Below are positions 10,988 through 21,235 of a stretch of DNA of 64,000 nt, piece by piece; position 1 is the first letter of the stretch; each line of letters begins with the position of its first letter. The DNA comes from Bolinopsis microptera (taxonomy: Eukaryota; Ctenophora; Tentaculata; Lobata; Bolinopsidae): assembly GCF_026151205.1 (NCBI RefSeq), contig NC_087072.1, forward strand, positions 4,450,084 to 4,514,083. The letters are read 5' to 3'. The notes under the pieces were generated by a model. That model worked only from the letters and a program-made list of their open reading frames with translations, had not been told where the DNA came from and made no database searches. Position numbers and translations under genes: made by a program.

Positions 10988-11660
10988 TCTTTTGATGTCT
11001 GGGACTTCAACCCCAGATGTAGCTTTAAACGCTGTATTATGGGCCGAACGGTCAGCTGTTCATCAGGATTACACTGGCCCACGTCTTTCGGCCAGTAGCC
11101 AGTAGTCACTCCAGGTTTTGTTGTAGTGACCAAGCCAAAAAGTGTAGGAGCCTTTTTCATATGTTATCATCTGCTTAAAAAGGATAATCAAATTATAAAT
11201 AATGCCATCTTCCACACAACAAGAAGGACCAACATGGGTTTTTCAATGGTATAGACTGGTTTTAGGCCAGCAGGAGCCTCACTTTCCCGCCTTCTGTCGT
11301 GTTTGCTGAATGAGTTATTCAACTCCTAGCTCAATCACTGACTGAATCATTTAAAATCCACATCAGCATGTTGTATCATACTCAGAAAGCAGCATTTGAA
11401 CCCCTTGTCCTCTTGGCTACAGGAGGCTCAGAGCCAAGCTGCACCAAAGACATCAAGCGGGAAGCAGCCCAAATATTGAACAAAAGATGCCAACAATATT
11501 AGCATGCAAAGGGGTTTTTTTACAAGACATTGTTTCTTTCTACTTCGCAGTCTCCTCACATCATTGCAGTTAAGGGTGCGAGGGGAAGCTGTTAAGAAAG
11601 CTAATATTGCATTGGGTTCTTCCCTTTAACTGATCATGACAATCATATGATCGTTGACAT
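10988..11660. other. No firm gene; weak minus-strand exon-like frame
   Basis: On the minus strand 11160-10978 is a 60-codon frame ending KEVR with its stop inside the target duplication of the neighbouring insertion. A different frame after a possible acceptor near 11173 reads YEKGSYTFWLGHYNKTWSDY, then soon stops. The two are incompatible and neither matches a family I know. The rest of the stretch shows nothing. Confidence 0.25.
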
Positions 11661-11664
11661 TAAA

Positions 11665-11855
11665 ATTCAAACAATATACACATAATATAACAATGACCCT
11701 ATATAAAAATTCAATATAAAAATTCAATATATAAATTCAATATAAAAATTCAATAAAGATGTTAGAAAATTTCATAAAAACCCTTTGTGTAGTAGTAATG
11801 TAAAATTATTCAAACAATATACACATAATATAGCAATGACCCTATATAAAATCAA
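11665..11855 (+). repeat. Short local duplication with AATTCAATATAAA microrepeats
   Basis: The block AAACAATATACACATAATAT followed by A(A/G)CAATGACCCTATATAAAA occurs at about 11669-11707 and again at about 11814-11851. Between them lie four to five copies of AATTCAATATA(A/T)AA. This is a local tandem or replication-slippage structure with no coding potential. Confidence 0.75.
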
Positions 11856-12279
11856 CCCTTTAAGAATTCACAAATATCGAGCGCGCGGTTTTTGGAATTT
11901 CTCCATTATTATTATTCGATCTATTAATTAGATCGTAGTGCTCACGGCCTGTACTGCGTGAACGACAGAAATATGTTTTAAATTATTTTGCTTCTGAAAT
12001 TTTGGCTCTAGTAATTAAGAAATGCGACATGTAATTGTAAGATAACAATTAAATAGATCCTGTGCGCGGCGCCTACAGCTGACCTACGAATTTCTGAACA
12101 ATTGAAAATTGTGGCTGTGTGCGCGGCGTACTGTATATGTGTTTGAAATTGAAATTTGAATTTATTTATGAATATAACATTATGTATTGATTGTTTTGTG
12201 GTAAATAAAAATTTTTCTTTCCTTCAAAAAATTTTTCTTTCCTTCAAAAATTTCCCTTAACAATCAAAAATTACCCTTG

Positions 12280-12848
12280 GCCTTGTGGCTCCAAGTTAAG
12301 ATCTAGACTGTTTATATCAACAATGTTTTTTTCGCACCTCTGTCTCCACGGAGAGAAATCACTGTTGTAAAGTAGTAATAGTAAAAGTAGCCAATTCAAT
12401 TTGTTGGCTCCGAATTAATATCTTAATCTGATATTTTAACTATACTCCCACTTTTCATTCCTCTTTCTCCTCTAAAAACAATAATTGTGGTTCTTAATAT
12501 AGATGTGAAAACTGGCCACGGGCCTAAATATTACATATCAATCAATTACAATTCATTAATATTACCAATATTAAAAACTATCGAAAATATTCAAAAAAGT
12601 ATTCTCTAGCCAAAGGGCTCAATATTTAAATCTAAATCTTCAATATTGTCTGGTTTATATCGCAACTTGGGCCCTCTGTCCCCCCTTATCGAAATAACCG
12701 TTGTCTTTAATACCTCAAAGCGCAAGCGCTTTTTAAGATATGTAACTGAGTCTTTCTTTGTATCACGCGGTGACCCCCACGGTCGCTTCACTACGGTCTT
12801 CGACGCTACAGGGGGAGCCGCGCACTTCGTGCGCGGCGGGTCATACAA
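12280..12848 (-). pseudogene. Three tandem decayed LINE C-terminal fragments
   Basis: The 12848-12606 frame reads KKRLRFEVLKTTVISIRGDR then ...NIEDLDLNIEPFG, the C-terminal end of a LINE polyprotein of the type also seen at 26.9 kb (RIRFSILRSTLIAVRGERG). Two further diverged copies follow on the same strand: about 12510-12405 (ILRTTIIVFRGERG ... DINSEPTN) and about 12385-12283 (TTVISLRGDRG ... LDLNLEPQGQG, frame-shifted). Each keeps the 'RTT-I--RG-RG' block and the downstream 'D-N-EP' block. Only the last part of the protein is repeated. Confidence 0.55.
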
Positions 12849-12881
12849 CGTATGACAAGTCTTTCTAAGATATGTTGACGG

Positions 12882-13008
12882 ATGTTACTCGTCTAAATTT
12901 CTTCGAAGTAGCGCGCGCCGCTTTCTTCTCGAAATGTTATGGCCCGATGGCAAGAGCTACGAAGTAGCGCGCGCCGGGTCAGATCATTAACAATGGTCAA
13001 TAAGATAT
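12882..13008 (+). repeat. Dispersed repeat R2, copy 1 (CGCGCGCC boxes)
   Basis: Starts CTCGTCTAAATTTCTTCGAA and contains the 16-mer GAAGTAGCGCGCGCCG twice in direct orientation (12905-12920 and 12961-12976). It ends near AACAATGGTCAATAAG. A second copy at 24655-24760 has the same two boxes. Strongly GC-rich boxes in an AT-rich genome; no ORF. Confidence 0.75.
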
Positions 13009-13099
13009 GTAACTGAGTTCTTAATATATAGGTCAAATCTTATTCATTACTATTATTTTTGGTACTAACCTTTTTTTGTTAAAATGTAAATTGCAAAAA

Positions 13100-13203
13100 A
13101 CCTTGATTCATGATGTCAATCCTTCCTAGCTTGGCGAGGCCCAGTGGTGCATTGCACCGATTTAGGGTTGCGAGAAGATCGCGCTACAACAAAAAACCTG
13201 ATT
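13100..13203 (-). repeat. Dispersed repeat R3, copy 1
   Basis: Read on the minus strand it begins GTTGTAGCGCGAT, includes TTCTCGCAACC and ends GATTGACATCATGAATCAAGG. The same blocks occur at 24813-24925 on the plus strand, with a GC-rich insertion in that copy. No ORF. Confidence 0.6.
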
Positions 13204-14230
13204 TTTTCACTCCTGCGCGCAGTGTTGTGACCTCCCTTCGTCGTAATTAGCTCGTATTCAGATTGAACAATTTTGAAGTTAAATAAATGTTGTTTCTTTT
13301 AGATTTGAATAAACAATAAGGATTTAGTCCGTAAGTAATTTGTCTACTAAATAACATTTTGAAATTATGAACAAAATTGGTAAAAATTTGCCATAGTTGT
13401 GACCAAAAAACTACGCGCAGAATTAGATATTTCTTCATAAACGCGTGAACATTTTTGAGTTTAACATTGAATATCTTAGCTCGGTTATTTTAATACTTAA
13501 TTTTAAAGTATCTATCCGATAACTAAACATTTTATCTTTACGACAGTATAATTTTTTTTTGTATATTTGCTAAATTAAAAAAACAGTAGGAATAGAAACG
13601 TCGAAGGTCTTGCGTTTATTTCAGTCCCAAAATATACCCTAATCATAAACTTCATAAAACCCACTGAAAATGATGTCTACAGGCATATTAAGCCCTTACA
13701 CCTTCCCAAATCATTTAGCAAGGATTCAGAGCCAGCTTTTAAAATTAGCTTTCGAATAACATTGTTAAGACATAAAACTATAAATAAATGAGTGCGTTTT
13801 TCTCTTTCGTCTCAACAGTTTCTTTTTCATTTTAACACTATATATTAGTAAAAGCAATCAGCGATCTTTATTCATCATTAAAGGAGTAAAATAATTGGTC
13901 CTCGTTAATGTTTAGTGTCTGATTACAGTTTCGGTCCGACCTCCACACCTGAAAAGATATTGGGGGTATTATCAGTTAAGTAAATGGAAAAATCATATTT
14001 GCATCATAAAACTATGAAAACATTGAAACTAATGTTGTTGAAGGCTCGCCTATTCGTTTAAGCGATCAAATAGTCAGTGCAAAGAACAGTTGAAGGCACC
14101 GGGAATGTTTCAAATAAATCCTCTGTCTACTATCAGACCACACACTCCACTATGCACTTCAATGTATCGTATAACAATGGCAGTTGAAATGTGTTCCCGC
14201 CATTTTAAAATCAAAAATGTGCGCAGCATC
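13204..14230. other. No gene seen
   Basis: AT-rich. The minus frame at 13438-13247 and the plus frame at 14090-14284 look random, and the latter runs into the cruciform. No repeat copies were noticed apart from the palindrome that follows. Confidence 0.4.
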
Positions 14231-14238
14231 TTACGGGT

Positions 14239-14303
14239 TATGCGCCGTGATCAACGGTCACGGCGCAATGGTTATGCGCCGTGACCATTGATCACGGCGC
14301 ATA
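14239..14303. repeat. Cruciform-forming nested palindrome
   Basis: Two 29-bp arms (14239-14267 and 14275-14303) are inverted copies with one mismatch and a 7-bp centre. Each arm is itself a hairpin: GCGCCGTGA ... TCACGGCGC. The motif TGCGCCGTGA thus appears four times in alternating orientation within 65 bp. GC content is far above the surroundings. It may be a MITE-like or fold-back unit or a protein-binding array. Confidence 0.9.
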
Positions 14304-14451
14304 CACATTGCGTTTAAATTGTCGTATAAATGTCCAGCTTCTCTGTAAAATTTGGTTGACTCGACTAATTTAAAAATGTAATACTCTTTGTTTCATTCTA
14401 GTTTAATTGTATTTCTATTATGGTCGGAAAGAATTATAATGTTTTTTTCTT

Positions 14452-14540
14452 CTACTGGGCCACATTCAGCCTGTCATTCCGCCATATTTTCAACGGCTAT
14501 GAACACTAACATATGAACACTTATATGAGCCTGGCCCCAT
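14452..14540 (+). repeat. Dispersed repeat R4, copy 1
   Basis: TACTGGGC(...)TCAGCC(...)TGTCATTCCGCC followed by a GGCTATGAACA-type block. A diverged copy lies at 24497-24600 (TACTGGGCGTAGCTCAGCCC ... TGTCATTCCGCC ... ATTATGAACA). Short, non-coding. Confidence 0.5.
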
Positions 14541-15150
14541 GTAAGATGTTTCTTTGTAGTCAGCAGTATATTACTATTTCGGTTTTATAGTCGCATTTAA
14601 TTCAGTAAATATTAATGGTTTCTTCACCTCTTCAAAGTTCAATGTAATTGGTTTGGAGGTCATTTGAAATAAGGAGGTAAAATAACTCACATAGCTTCCA
14701 GCAAGTTTCACGGATATAGTGATTGAGTTTCTAGTCAACCTAGCCTCTTTGCCTGACTGATTTCTTGTTCGGCAGGGTGACTGCTTAAACGTCAACTTCA
14801 ACCTCTTCCACTGCATCGAATCGTACTAGTAGAATTTGTACCTGAAATATTACATTTAGTTTAGCGACCTTCACATGTGGGTCAAACTTAGTATTTCTGA
14901 AAGTTTCGCCAAATTTCATTGATTTCAGAGGGTGTGGCACGTCACTCTCTCCTTTTAGTTTTAATTATTGTCGCCATAAAATGACAACACTTTATACTAG
15001 GAACTCCAAAGTTGACAGACACATGACATTTGGTATAATAATTCAAGTGATTCCCAAAATTTCAAGTTGATTACACAATTTGGCCAAGTTATGGCCCATT
15101 TAAGGGCTAGCACGACAAAGGGGAACCCCAATTATTAGGGGGTCAGATTA
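14541..15150. other. No firm gene; exon-like segment on minus strand
   Basis: At about 14831-14688 (minus) a TTTCAG acceptor and a GTGAGT donor flank a segment that reads VQILLVRFDAVEEVEVDV before a stop. No single frame stays open across it. It could be a decayed exon or coincidence. The remainder is featureless. Confidence 0.25.
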
Positions 15151-15156
15151 TATCAC

Positions 15157-15269
15157 TGTTATGGACCAATGAAATAGACTGTCTTGCTAGACCTCTAAAT
15201 AGAGGCTGAAATAGATTGATTAGTAATAAGAAATATACATCGTCATATTATAATCAATAATACATTACA
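15157..15269 (-). repeat. 3' LTR (113 bp)
   Basis: On the plus strand it begins TGTTATGGACCAATGAAATA and ends ATAATACATTACA. It is the downstream LTR relative to the element's minus-strand transcription, and it differs from the other LTR at one base. At 113 bp it is very short for Ty3/gypsy, where several hundred bases are usual. Confidence 0.95.
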
Positions 15270-15640
15270 CCTTCCCTTCACAAATGAATTTACTTTTCAG
15301 GATAAAATCGAACGAAATCGAAATGATACGTGCGTGCTCCGCGCACTAAAATTACATAAAATGTTCGTTGAGATAAAACTTGTACACTAAAATCCCGTTT
15401 GGCGTCGCGCCCTACGTCAATGAATTACTAGTTTAAAAACAGAATTCCTGGATTACACTGTCATAATAGCGCTAAATAATCTCCTCAGGTCTATTATTGT
15501 TTCTGAACACCCTGGATTGCTTACAAAATTTTTTTTAAACAATTTAATGCTGTACAAAAGTATAAAAGTGTACTACACGTGTGCATAAAAAATGTGCTTT
15601 ACAAAACAAACAAAAAAGTGCTTTACAATACATGCAAGAT

Positions 15641-18600
15641 TCACGGGTTCACGAACCCGGTGTTTGCATTATACCTGATCTGAGGTTTTGCACTCAACCT
15701 GCCCGAGCGTCTAACTGGCTCCTGACCACTGATCTGAGTGCTAGATTGTGTCGGTTGGTTACTAGTCACAGCTGGCGCTCCTTCTCTACTTGGACCCGGC
15801 TGCTGCTGAACTGTTATCACAGGTTGTTCAATATTCCTCGGCTCAGTGTTTCTTTCTGGTATCTCAATTTGCTGCTTCTGTAACTCGATTACTGGCACTA
15901 ACCGTTTCTTCATCGCATCTACATGTTTCTTTATGATCCTGCCCTTGTAGTTCACATCATACCACAGTGATTCTCCGTGTCTTTTTTCAATCGTTGCTGG
16001 TTCGTACTCTTTCCGAGTGTCCGGTCGAACCCATATTGTTTGTTTCTCCTCAAATACACGTTCGTTTCTTTTACTGTCAACAACTTTTTGTTCATTATCA
16101 ACATCCAGTCGTTCCGCTTCCATCTGATCACTGGGTCTGAGGTGATGTAACTTAGATCGTAAAGTTCGTCCGTACATCATTACTGCTGGTGGTTGCTTAG
16201 TTACAGAGTGTGGAGTATTCCTATATGCCATTAGGAAGTTAGCGAGATTTAAATCTAAATCCTTAGACTTTTCGTACATCTTTTTCATCGCTGACTTAAA
16301 ACTCTGGACAAACCGTTCGCAGCTTCCGTTACTCCTCGGGGAGTATGATGGGCACAAAACATGTCTTATCTGATTCTTCTTTAGGAAGTTCTTGAATTCT
16401 TCACTGATAAATTGTGGTCCGTTATCGCTGACTAGAACCCAAGGTACCCCTGTTCTTGAAAATACTCTTCTCATTGCTTTTATCGTAGCTGGCGCAGTAG
16501 TGTTATGAGACATCTTGATAACTTCCGGCCATTTTGAGTAAGTATCGTACATCAGTAACCAATAGTTATTTTGGAATTCTCCAGCGAAGTCCACATGTAC
16601 TCGTTGCCAGGGTCTTGTTGATTTAACCCAGGGATGGTCGATGACTTTTGGTAACTTTTTCCCGTGTTTTTGGCAGGATGCACATGCTTTAACTAAAATC
16701 TCTATATCTTGGTCTATTCCTGGCCACCACACATAGCTTCTAGCCAGGCTTTTCATTCCAGTCATCCCTACATGTGTAAGGTGTAGCATCTTAAGAACCT
16801 CTGCTCTTAGTTTATGTGGAATGATTACACGATTTCCCCATGTGATACATCTTTTTTCAGTCGTGAGTTGGTTCTTTCTGTCGTACATGGCTTTCATCTC
16901 CTTGTGATCTTTGTCTATCTTTTCCGGCCAGCCATCTACAATGTACATCGCTATCTTGCTCAGAATAATGTCTTTGGATGTCTCCCGGGCAACTTCTTTT
17001 GCATCTATCAGTGCGTCCTCCATGGTCAAAGAAAATGCCTCTTCACATTCGTTTGGCTCGTCCACATGAATGACTTTTTTCGGGAATCTGGACATTACAT
17101 CAGCATTAGCATGCTCTTTTGTATTTCTGTATACTATGTTATAATCGTAATTTTGTAACAGCAGTGCATATCTGGATAATCTGTTCGCCGTCATCTCTGG
17201 AATGCCTCTCTTAGGTCCAAATATATGTACTAACGGTTGGTGATCCGTCACTAGTTCAAAGTGTCTTCCATACAGATACATATGAAACCTTTTTATAGCC
17301 CAGACTATCCCTAAAGCTTCTTTGTCAATCTGGCTATATTTTTTCTCAGCATTCGATAATGTCCTTGAAATAAATTCAACCGGACGTTCATTTGTTCCAT
17401 CATCATCTATGTGTGACAATACAGCTCCCAAACCCACGCTGCTTGCGTCTGTATCCAGCTTCAAACGTTTCAGCGGGTTGTAGAACGTCAATACTCTGTC
17501 AGAACAAAGTAATTTCTTTAATTCTTCGAAGGCTTTCTGTTCAGTCTTTGTCCATCGCCATTCAACTTCAGTCTTTCTCAACTCGTCCAATGGAGCGATT
17601 ATTGTCGACAAATCTGGTAGATACTTGCGATAATACCCAACTGCTCCCAGAAATGCTACTAAATTTTTCACATTTTCAGGTGCCTGTACTTTTAACAGAT
17701 CGTCTATCTTGCTGTTGACTGGTGACATACCATGCTTGTTCACCTTGTGTCCTAGATAAATCACTTCTTCATGCATCAGCTTAGATTTATTCAGTCTGCA
17801 TCTGAAACCGTTTGCTTCCAGTCTTCTCACAACTTTATTCAGATTATCTAAGTGCTCTTTATCGTTCTTTCCTGATATTAAAATGTCGTCTATCCTACAG
17901 CAAACCATAGGTATACCCCGTAGTACATTGTCCATCAGATTCTGAAAGATTGCTGCGCTGCTATTTATTCCATACGGTAAGCGCGTCCACACATACTGTC
18001 CCATATGCGTATTCATTGTCGTGATGAGTTGATCTTCTGTTGATAGCTCCACGTTATTGTACGCTTGTTTTATGTCTATGACTGAGAACTTTTCTCCTCC
18101 CGAAACGCTTGCAAAACATTCTTCTGTAGTTGGTAACGGGTGATGTTTCATTTCCAATAGTTTGTTGACTGCTTTAAAGTCTCCACATATTCTCACACCG
18201 TCTCCTTTTTTCACTGGCATAACTGGAGTTCCCCATGGGCTCTCTTTGACTTTCTTCAAAATTCCTTGTTTCACCATGTTGTCTAACTCCTTTTCCAGTA
18301 AGTCTTTAATAGCAAAAGGTACTGCTCTTGATTTCTGCGTGACAGGTCTGCTTCCCTCCTTCAATTGGAGTTGCACTTTATAGTTCTTTACCAGACCTAA
18401 CTCATCTTTGAAGATGTCACTAGACATTATCTCTTGTACTGTCCGTATCTTTGTTGGTGTTCCAGGATCTGTTTCATCGTCCACACTAACAAAATTTCTC
18501 AACTGATGTGTTCCAGGAGCAGTCTCTTCGTCCTCACATCGTTGTCCAGTTTTAAACTTTCTCTTGGCGGTATCTGTCACTGGTTCTGATTCCATAACTC

Positions 18601-20248
18601 CCAACACGTTCACTGTTCGTACTCCTTCTTGAGTCCCAGGAAATTCTCCTTCGTGTGCGCTACAGTTTCCATCAGTTCTCTCCAGTTCAACCTCTTTTGT
18701 TGGTCTCTGTAGCTGTCCAACTTCTGCTGTTTGGCCCTGTGTTCTCGTTACTAACTTTTCTAACCAGTTTTCACCACAAAACTCTGTAATCCAAGAGCGT
18801 CCAAACAGTGCTGGAAAGTGATTATCCACCACATACAGTTCCAACCCTTTCACAATCTGGTTGTTTATCGCCACTTCCACAACTGCTTTACCGCATACCT
18901 GCTGGTATTGACCATTCGCCACACGCAGTTGCCTATCACTACTTCTCAACTTAAACTCCACACCAGCTTTCTTCAGCATCTCTCTACTGCACACAGATAC
19001 ACTTGATCCACTGTCAAACTCCATCAGACACTCTCGGCGATTGATCCAAACCTTGATCAGGGGTCTAGAATCACGCAAAAAGTTCACGTTATCGAAGTAA
19101 ACAGTGTTATCATGCAAAAACCTGTTATCATGCAAAATAATGTTATTGTCATGCAAATCAACATGCGAATCATCATGCAAATTACTACCATACAGAACAC
19201 TATTATCATCATCCTGAATTTTAGAATCATCAATACTTGTCAGGTTGTTGCCCAAATTTGAAGATTTTTGAAACAAAACATTTAACTGGTCATCTAAACT
19301 TACGGATTTCTCCGACAATTCACAATAGTAAATATTTCGACTCACAAACTGTTCTGTGTCCTGGTTTGAATCGCTGTTTGAATCGCTGTTGTTGCAGTCT
19401 GTTGATACATGATGTGTAGATTTACCACTCTGTTTCCAGGACTTGCGTTTCGTCTTCTTACGGCAGTCCTTAGCAGTATGATACAATTCACCACAGTTGA
19501 AACATTTAGTATAGCAGTCCTTGGTTGCATGCGATTTGAGTTTGCATTTATTGCATCTTGTCTCCTGATTGGAACTTCCCTGTGAAGATTTCCCTTGAGA
19601 CTTCTTGCTGATCTGTACCTTATGTACAGTTTGCTGGGAGTTTTTAATCATTGCAGCCTCTGATTTAGATCTGTCCATTGCCACCACTTTTCTATACGCT
19701 CTCTCTAGTGTCAGTTGTTCGAAATCCTCCTCCAATAGCAACTCCTGTGCTTCTGAGTTAACAATTCCCATTATAAATTGATCTAACATTGAACTGCCGA
19801 AGTCTGTAAACTTGCATTTGACTGCCAGTTTTTTTAACCTCGCAACAAAGTCTGCTGTTTTCTCCGACTGCTTTTGGTGGCATTTGTAGAATCTGAATCG
19901 CTCTGCCAAAACAGTCGGTTTCGGGACCATGTGATTTATGAGAATTGTCTTCATCTCGAAATATGTAAGTTCGTTGACGTCATTTGGAGATGCTAAAGAC
20001 GTAAGTAGGGAAAAGATTTCTGGATCAATGCTCGTTAAGAAGTGAGGTTTGATCGTTTGACATAGCTGATTATATTCCGCTAACAGTTGTGCATGCGCGG
20101 TTTGTTGCGCTTCATTCGGATTCTCTACTAACGGTTCCGGTTCAACCGGATAGGATTTTTGGGACTTGAGAAACCATGTGTACTGCTCGAACCAGTCTTC
20201 CGGCGCGCTGACTGTAGCGGTCAGAGGATAGGGGTAGGATTTTGTCAT
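15641..20248 (-). CDS. gag-pol: Gag-Pol polyprotein of the Ty3/gypsy element
   Basis: A single frame open to 20260, where the first codon is TTG. The first ATG is at 20248 (MTKSYPYP), giving 1,535 residues. The residue numbers below count from the TTG. In order: Gag (about 1-230); two CX2CX4HX4C zinc knuckles (236-249, 253-266); a linker with repeated LHDN/LHDD units (361-386); aspartic protease with DSGSS (416-420); reverse transcriptase (about 640-850, FSVIDIKQAY, LPYGINSSAA); RNase H (DTDAS at 936-940, QIDKEAL, TDHQPL); integrase with HX3H ... CX2C (1160-1196); and the D,D-35-E core (D1224, D1279, E1315). The protease-RNaseH-integrase order is Ty3/gypsy. The RT catalytic box reads CRIDDIL at 788-794, so arginine sits where tyrosine or phenylalanine is expected before x-D-D. 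No env frame follows. Confidence 0.95.
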   Translation of the reverse strand: MTKSYPYPLTATVSAPEDWFEQYTWFLKSQKSYPVEPEPLVENPNEAQQTAHAQLLAEYNQLCQTIKPHFLTSIDPEIFSLLTSLASPNDVNELTYFEMKTILINHMVPKPTVLAERFRFYKCHQKQSEKTADFVARLKKLAVKCKFTDFGSSMLDQFIMGIVNSEAQELLLEEDFEQLTLERAYRKVVAMDRSKSEAAMIKNSQQTVHKVQISKKSQGKSSQGSSNQETRCNKCKLKSHATKDCYTKCFNCGELYHTAKDCRKKTKRKSWKQSGKSTHHVSTDCNNSDSNSDSNQDTEQFVSRNIYYCELSEKSVSLDDQLNVLFQKSSNLGNNLTSIDDSKIQDDDNSVLYGSNLHDDSHVDLHDNNIILHDNRFLHDNTVYFDNVNFLRDSRPLIKVWINRRECLMEFDSGSSVSVCSREMLKKAGVEFKLRSSDRQLRVANGQYQQVCGKAVVEVAINNQIVKGLELYVVDNHFPALFGRSWITEFCGENWLEKLVTRTQGQTAEVGQLQRPTKEVELERTDGNCSAHEGEFPGTQEGVRTVNVLGVMESEPVTDTAKRKFKTGQRCEDEETAPGTHQLRNFVSVDDETDPGTPTKIRTVQEIMSSDIFKDELGLVKNYKVQLQLKEGSRPVTQKSRAVPFAIKDLLEKELDNMVKQGILKKVKESPWGTPVMPVKKGDGVRICGDFKAVNKLLEMKHHPLPTTEECFASVSGGEKFSVIDIKQAYNNVELSTEDQLITTMNTHMGQYVWTRLPYGINSSAAIFQNLMDNVLRGIPMVCCRIDDILISGKNDKEHLDNLNKVVRRLEANGFRCRLNKSKLMHEEVIYLGHKVNKHGMSPVNSKIDDLLKVQAPENVKNLVAFLGAVGYYRKYLPDLSTIIAPLDELRKTEVEWRWTKTEQKAFEELKKLLCSDRVLTFYNPLKRLKLDTDASSVGLGAVLSHIDDDGTNERPVEFISRTLSNAEKKYSQIDKEALGIVWAIKRFHMYLYGRHFELVTDHQPLVHIFGPKRGIPEMTANRLSRYALLLQNYDYNIVYRNTKEHANADVMSRFPKKVIHVDEPNECEEAFSLTMEDALIDAKEVARETSKDIILSKIAMYIVDGWPEKIDKDHKEMKAMYDRKNQLTTEKRCITWGNRVIIPHKLRAEVLKMLHLTHVGMTGMKSLARSYVWWPGIDQDIEILVKACASCQKHGKKLPKVIDHPWVKSTRPWQRVHVDFAGEFQNNYWLLMYDTYSKWPEVIKMSHNTTAPATIKAMRRVFSRTGVPWVLVSDNGPQFISEEFKNFLKKNQIRHVLCPSYSPRSNGSCERFVQSFKSAMKKMYEKSKDLDLNLANFLMAYRNTPHSVTKQPPAVMMYGRTLRSKLHHLRPSDQMEAERLDVDNEQKVVDSKRNERVFEEKQTIWVRPDTRKEYEPATIEKRHGESLWYDVNYKGRIIKKHVDAMKKRLVPVIELQKQQIEIPERNTEPRNIEQPVITVQQQPGPSREGAPAVTSNQPTQSSTQISGQEPVRRSGRLSAKPQIRYNANTGFVNP

Positions 20249-20260
20249 ACTCGTCGCCAA

Positions 20261-20373
20261 TGTTATGGACCAATGAAATAGACTGTCTTGCTAGACCTCT
20301 AAATAGAGTCTGAAATAGATTGATTAGTAATAAGAAATATACATCGTCATATTATAATCAATAATACATTACA
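20261..20373 (-). repeat. 5' LTR (113 bp)
   Basis: Copy of 15157-15269 with one substitution. In the element's orientation it is upstream of gag. The gap from the LTR edge to the first ATG is only 12 bp, so the primer-binding site practically abuts or overlaps the coding start. Confidence 0.95.
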
Positions 20374-20463
20374 ATCACCAATTAGTGCCGTATAATTAAT
20401 GATGTTATCCATCCAGTTGTTTGACATGTGCCCGGATGAAGGATATGAAAACCCTGCTCAATA

Positions 20464-21235
20464 TATTTAAGAGATATGTGGACTGGTCACGTTTCCAGAA
20501 TCCAGTTGAAATCCTCCAAGTCAAGAGCCCTGGTTATGAAGAGGGGGGTAGTAGTAGAATGGTATGAAGAGAACAGTGGAAGTGGAGGCGTCGAAGAAAG
20601 TCTGAGTCTAGGGGGAGAGGTGATTCCAAACGTAGCGGAAAAGCCAATCAAGTTCCTGGGTCGGTGGATTAGAGCAACAGTTTTCTGAGGACGTGGCAGG
20701 GTGTATGCCATACACTGAGTAACATCTGCTTATTTAGTCAAACATCTAGTGTGGCCTTGCCCATCGGCAGCCTGTCCGATACTTGGAAGCTGGAGAAATG
20801 TCGACTCCATCAGTCCTACCAGCAGTTTTTTGATGACATGATAAGGGCGATTCAACCGCAAGTCAGGTCAGGGAGAGTTTGGAGACCAGACAAGGAACTA
20901 GATTGTGCTGAGAGGGACTTAGTCTGTGAAGCGGTGAGAGGAATGGTCCAGCCGTACAGCAGGGCAAGGATTGGTTTTGGAGAATGGAAGAAACCGTGGA
21001 AGAAGATGAACGCCCGGGAACAACAAGCTGAGGTCCTTCAGAGAGTTAAAAGAAACCTCGAACATGAAAGGGAAGTTCAATGCGGCTCTCTTGAGATGCA
21101 GTCAAGATGGGGACAGTGGAGGGAAGAGGTTATGAAGACGGACATGAGCTGGCACACACTCTTTAAGTATGGTGATTCGCTCACAGGTTTTATGCTCAGT
21201 GCGACTTATGGTACTGTGGTCACACCAAATTGATT
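20464..21235 (+). pseudogene. LINE polyprotein fragment (region downstream of RT), broken
   Basis: Two plus-strand frames, 20476-20688 (...IPNVAEKPIKFLGRWIRATV) and 20751-21233 (LPIGSLSDTWKLEKCR ... VRSGRVWRPDKELDCAERDL ... WGQWREEVMKTDMSWHTLFK). They match in order the region after the RT of a LINE family common in invertebrates and fish ('EKPVKSLGRWY', 'R-GRKW-A---L--AE--L', 'QGAWT-WE----R-ITW-DLW'). About 60 bp with a frame change and probably a deletion separate them. The RT itself is absent. GC content is higher than in the surroundings. Confidence 0.65.

Larger units (their letters stand above)
15152..20378 (-). mobile_element. Full-length Ty3/gypsy LTR retrotransposon
   Basis: Two 113-bp LTRs (15157-15269 and 20261-20373, TG...CA, one difference: AGAGGCTG versus AGAGTCTG) enclose one gag-pol frame on the minus strand. 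The 5-bp sequence ATCAC flanks both sides (15152-15156 and 20374-20378) as the target duplication. Next to the 5' LTR (right side) lies a primer-binding-site-like TTGGCGACGAG. Next to the 3' LTR (left side) lies the polypurine tract GTGAAGGGAAGG (15270-15281). Near-identical LTRs and an intact frame indicate recent insertion. Confidence 0.95.

Noticed and set aside
16814-19419. Several plus-strand frames and a minus-strand 62-codon frame within the gypsy element
   Set aside because: They overlap the intact gag-pol frame and have no features of their own.
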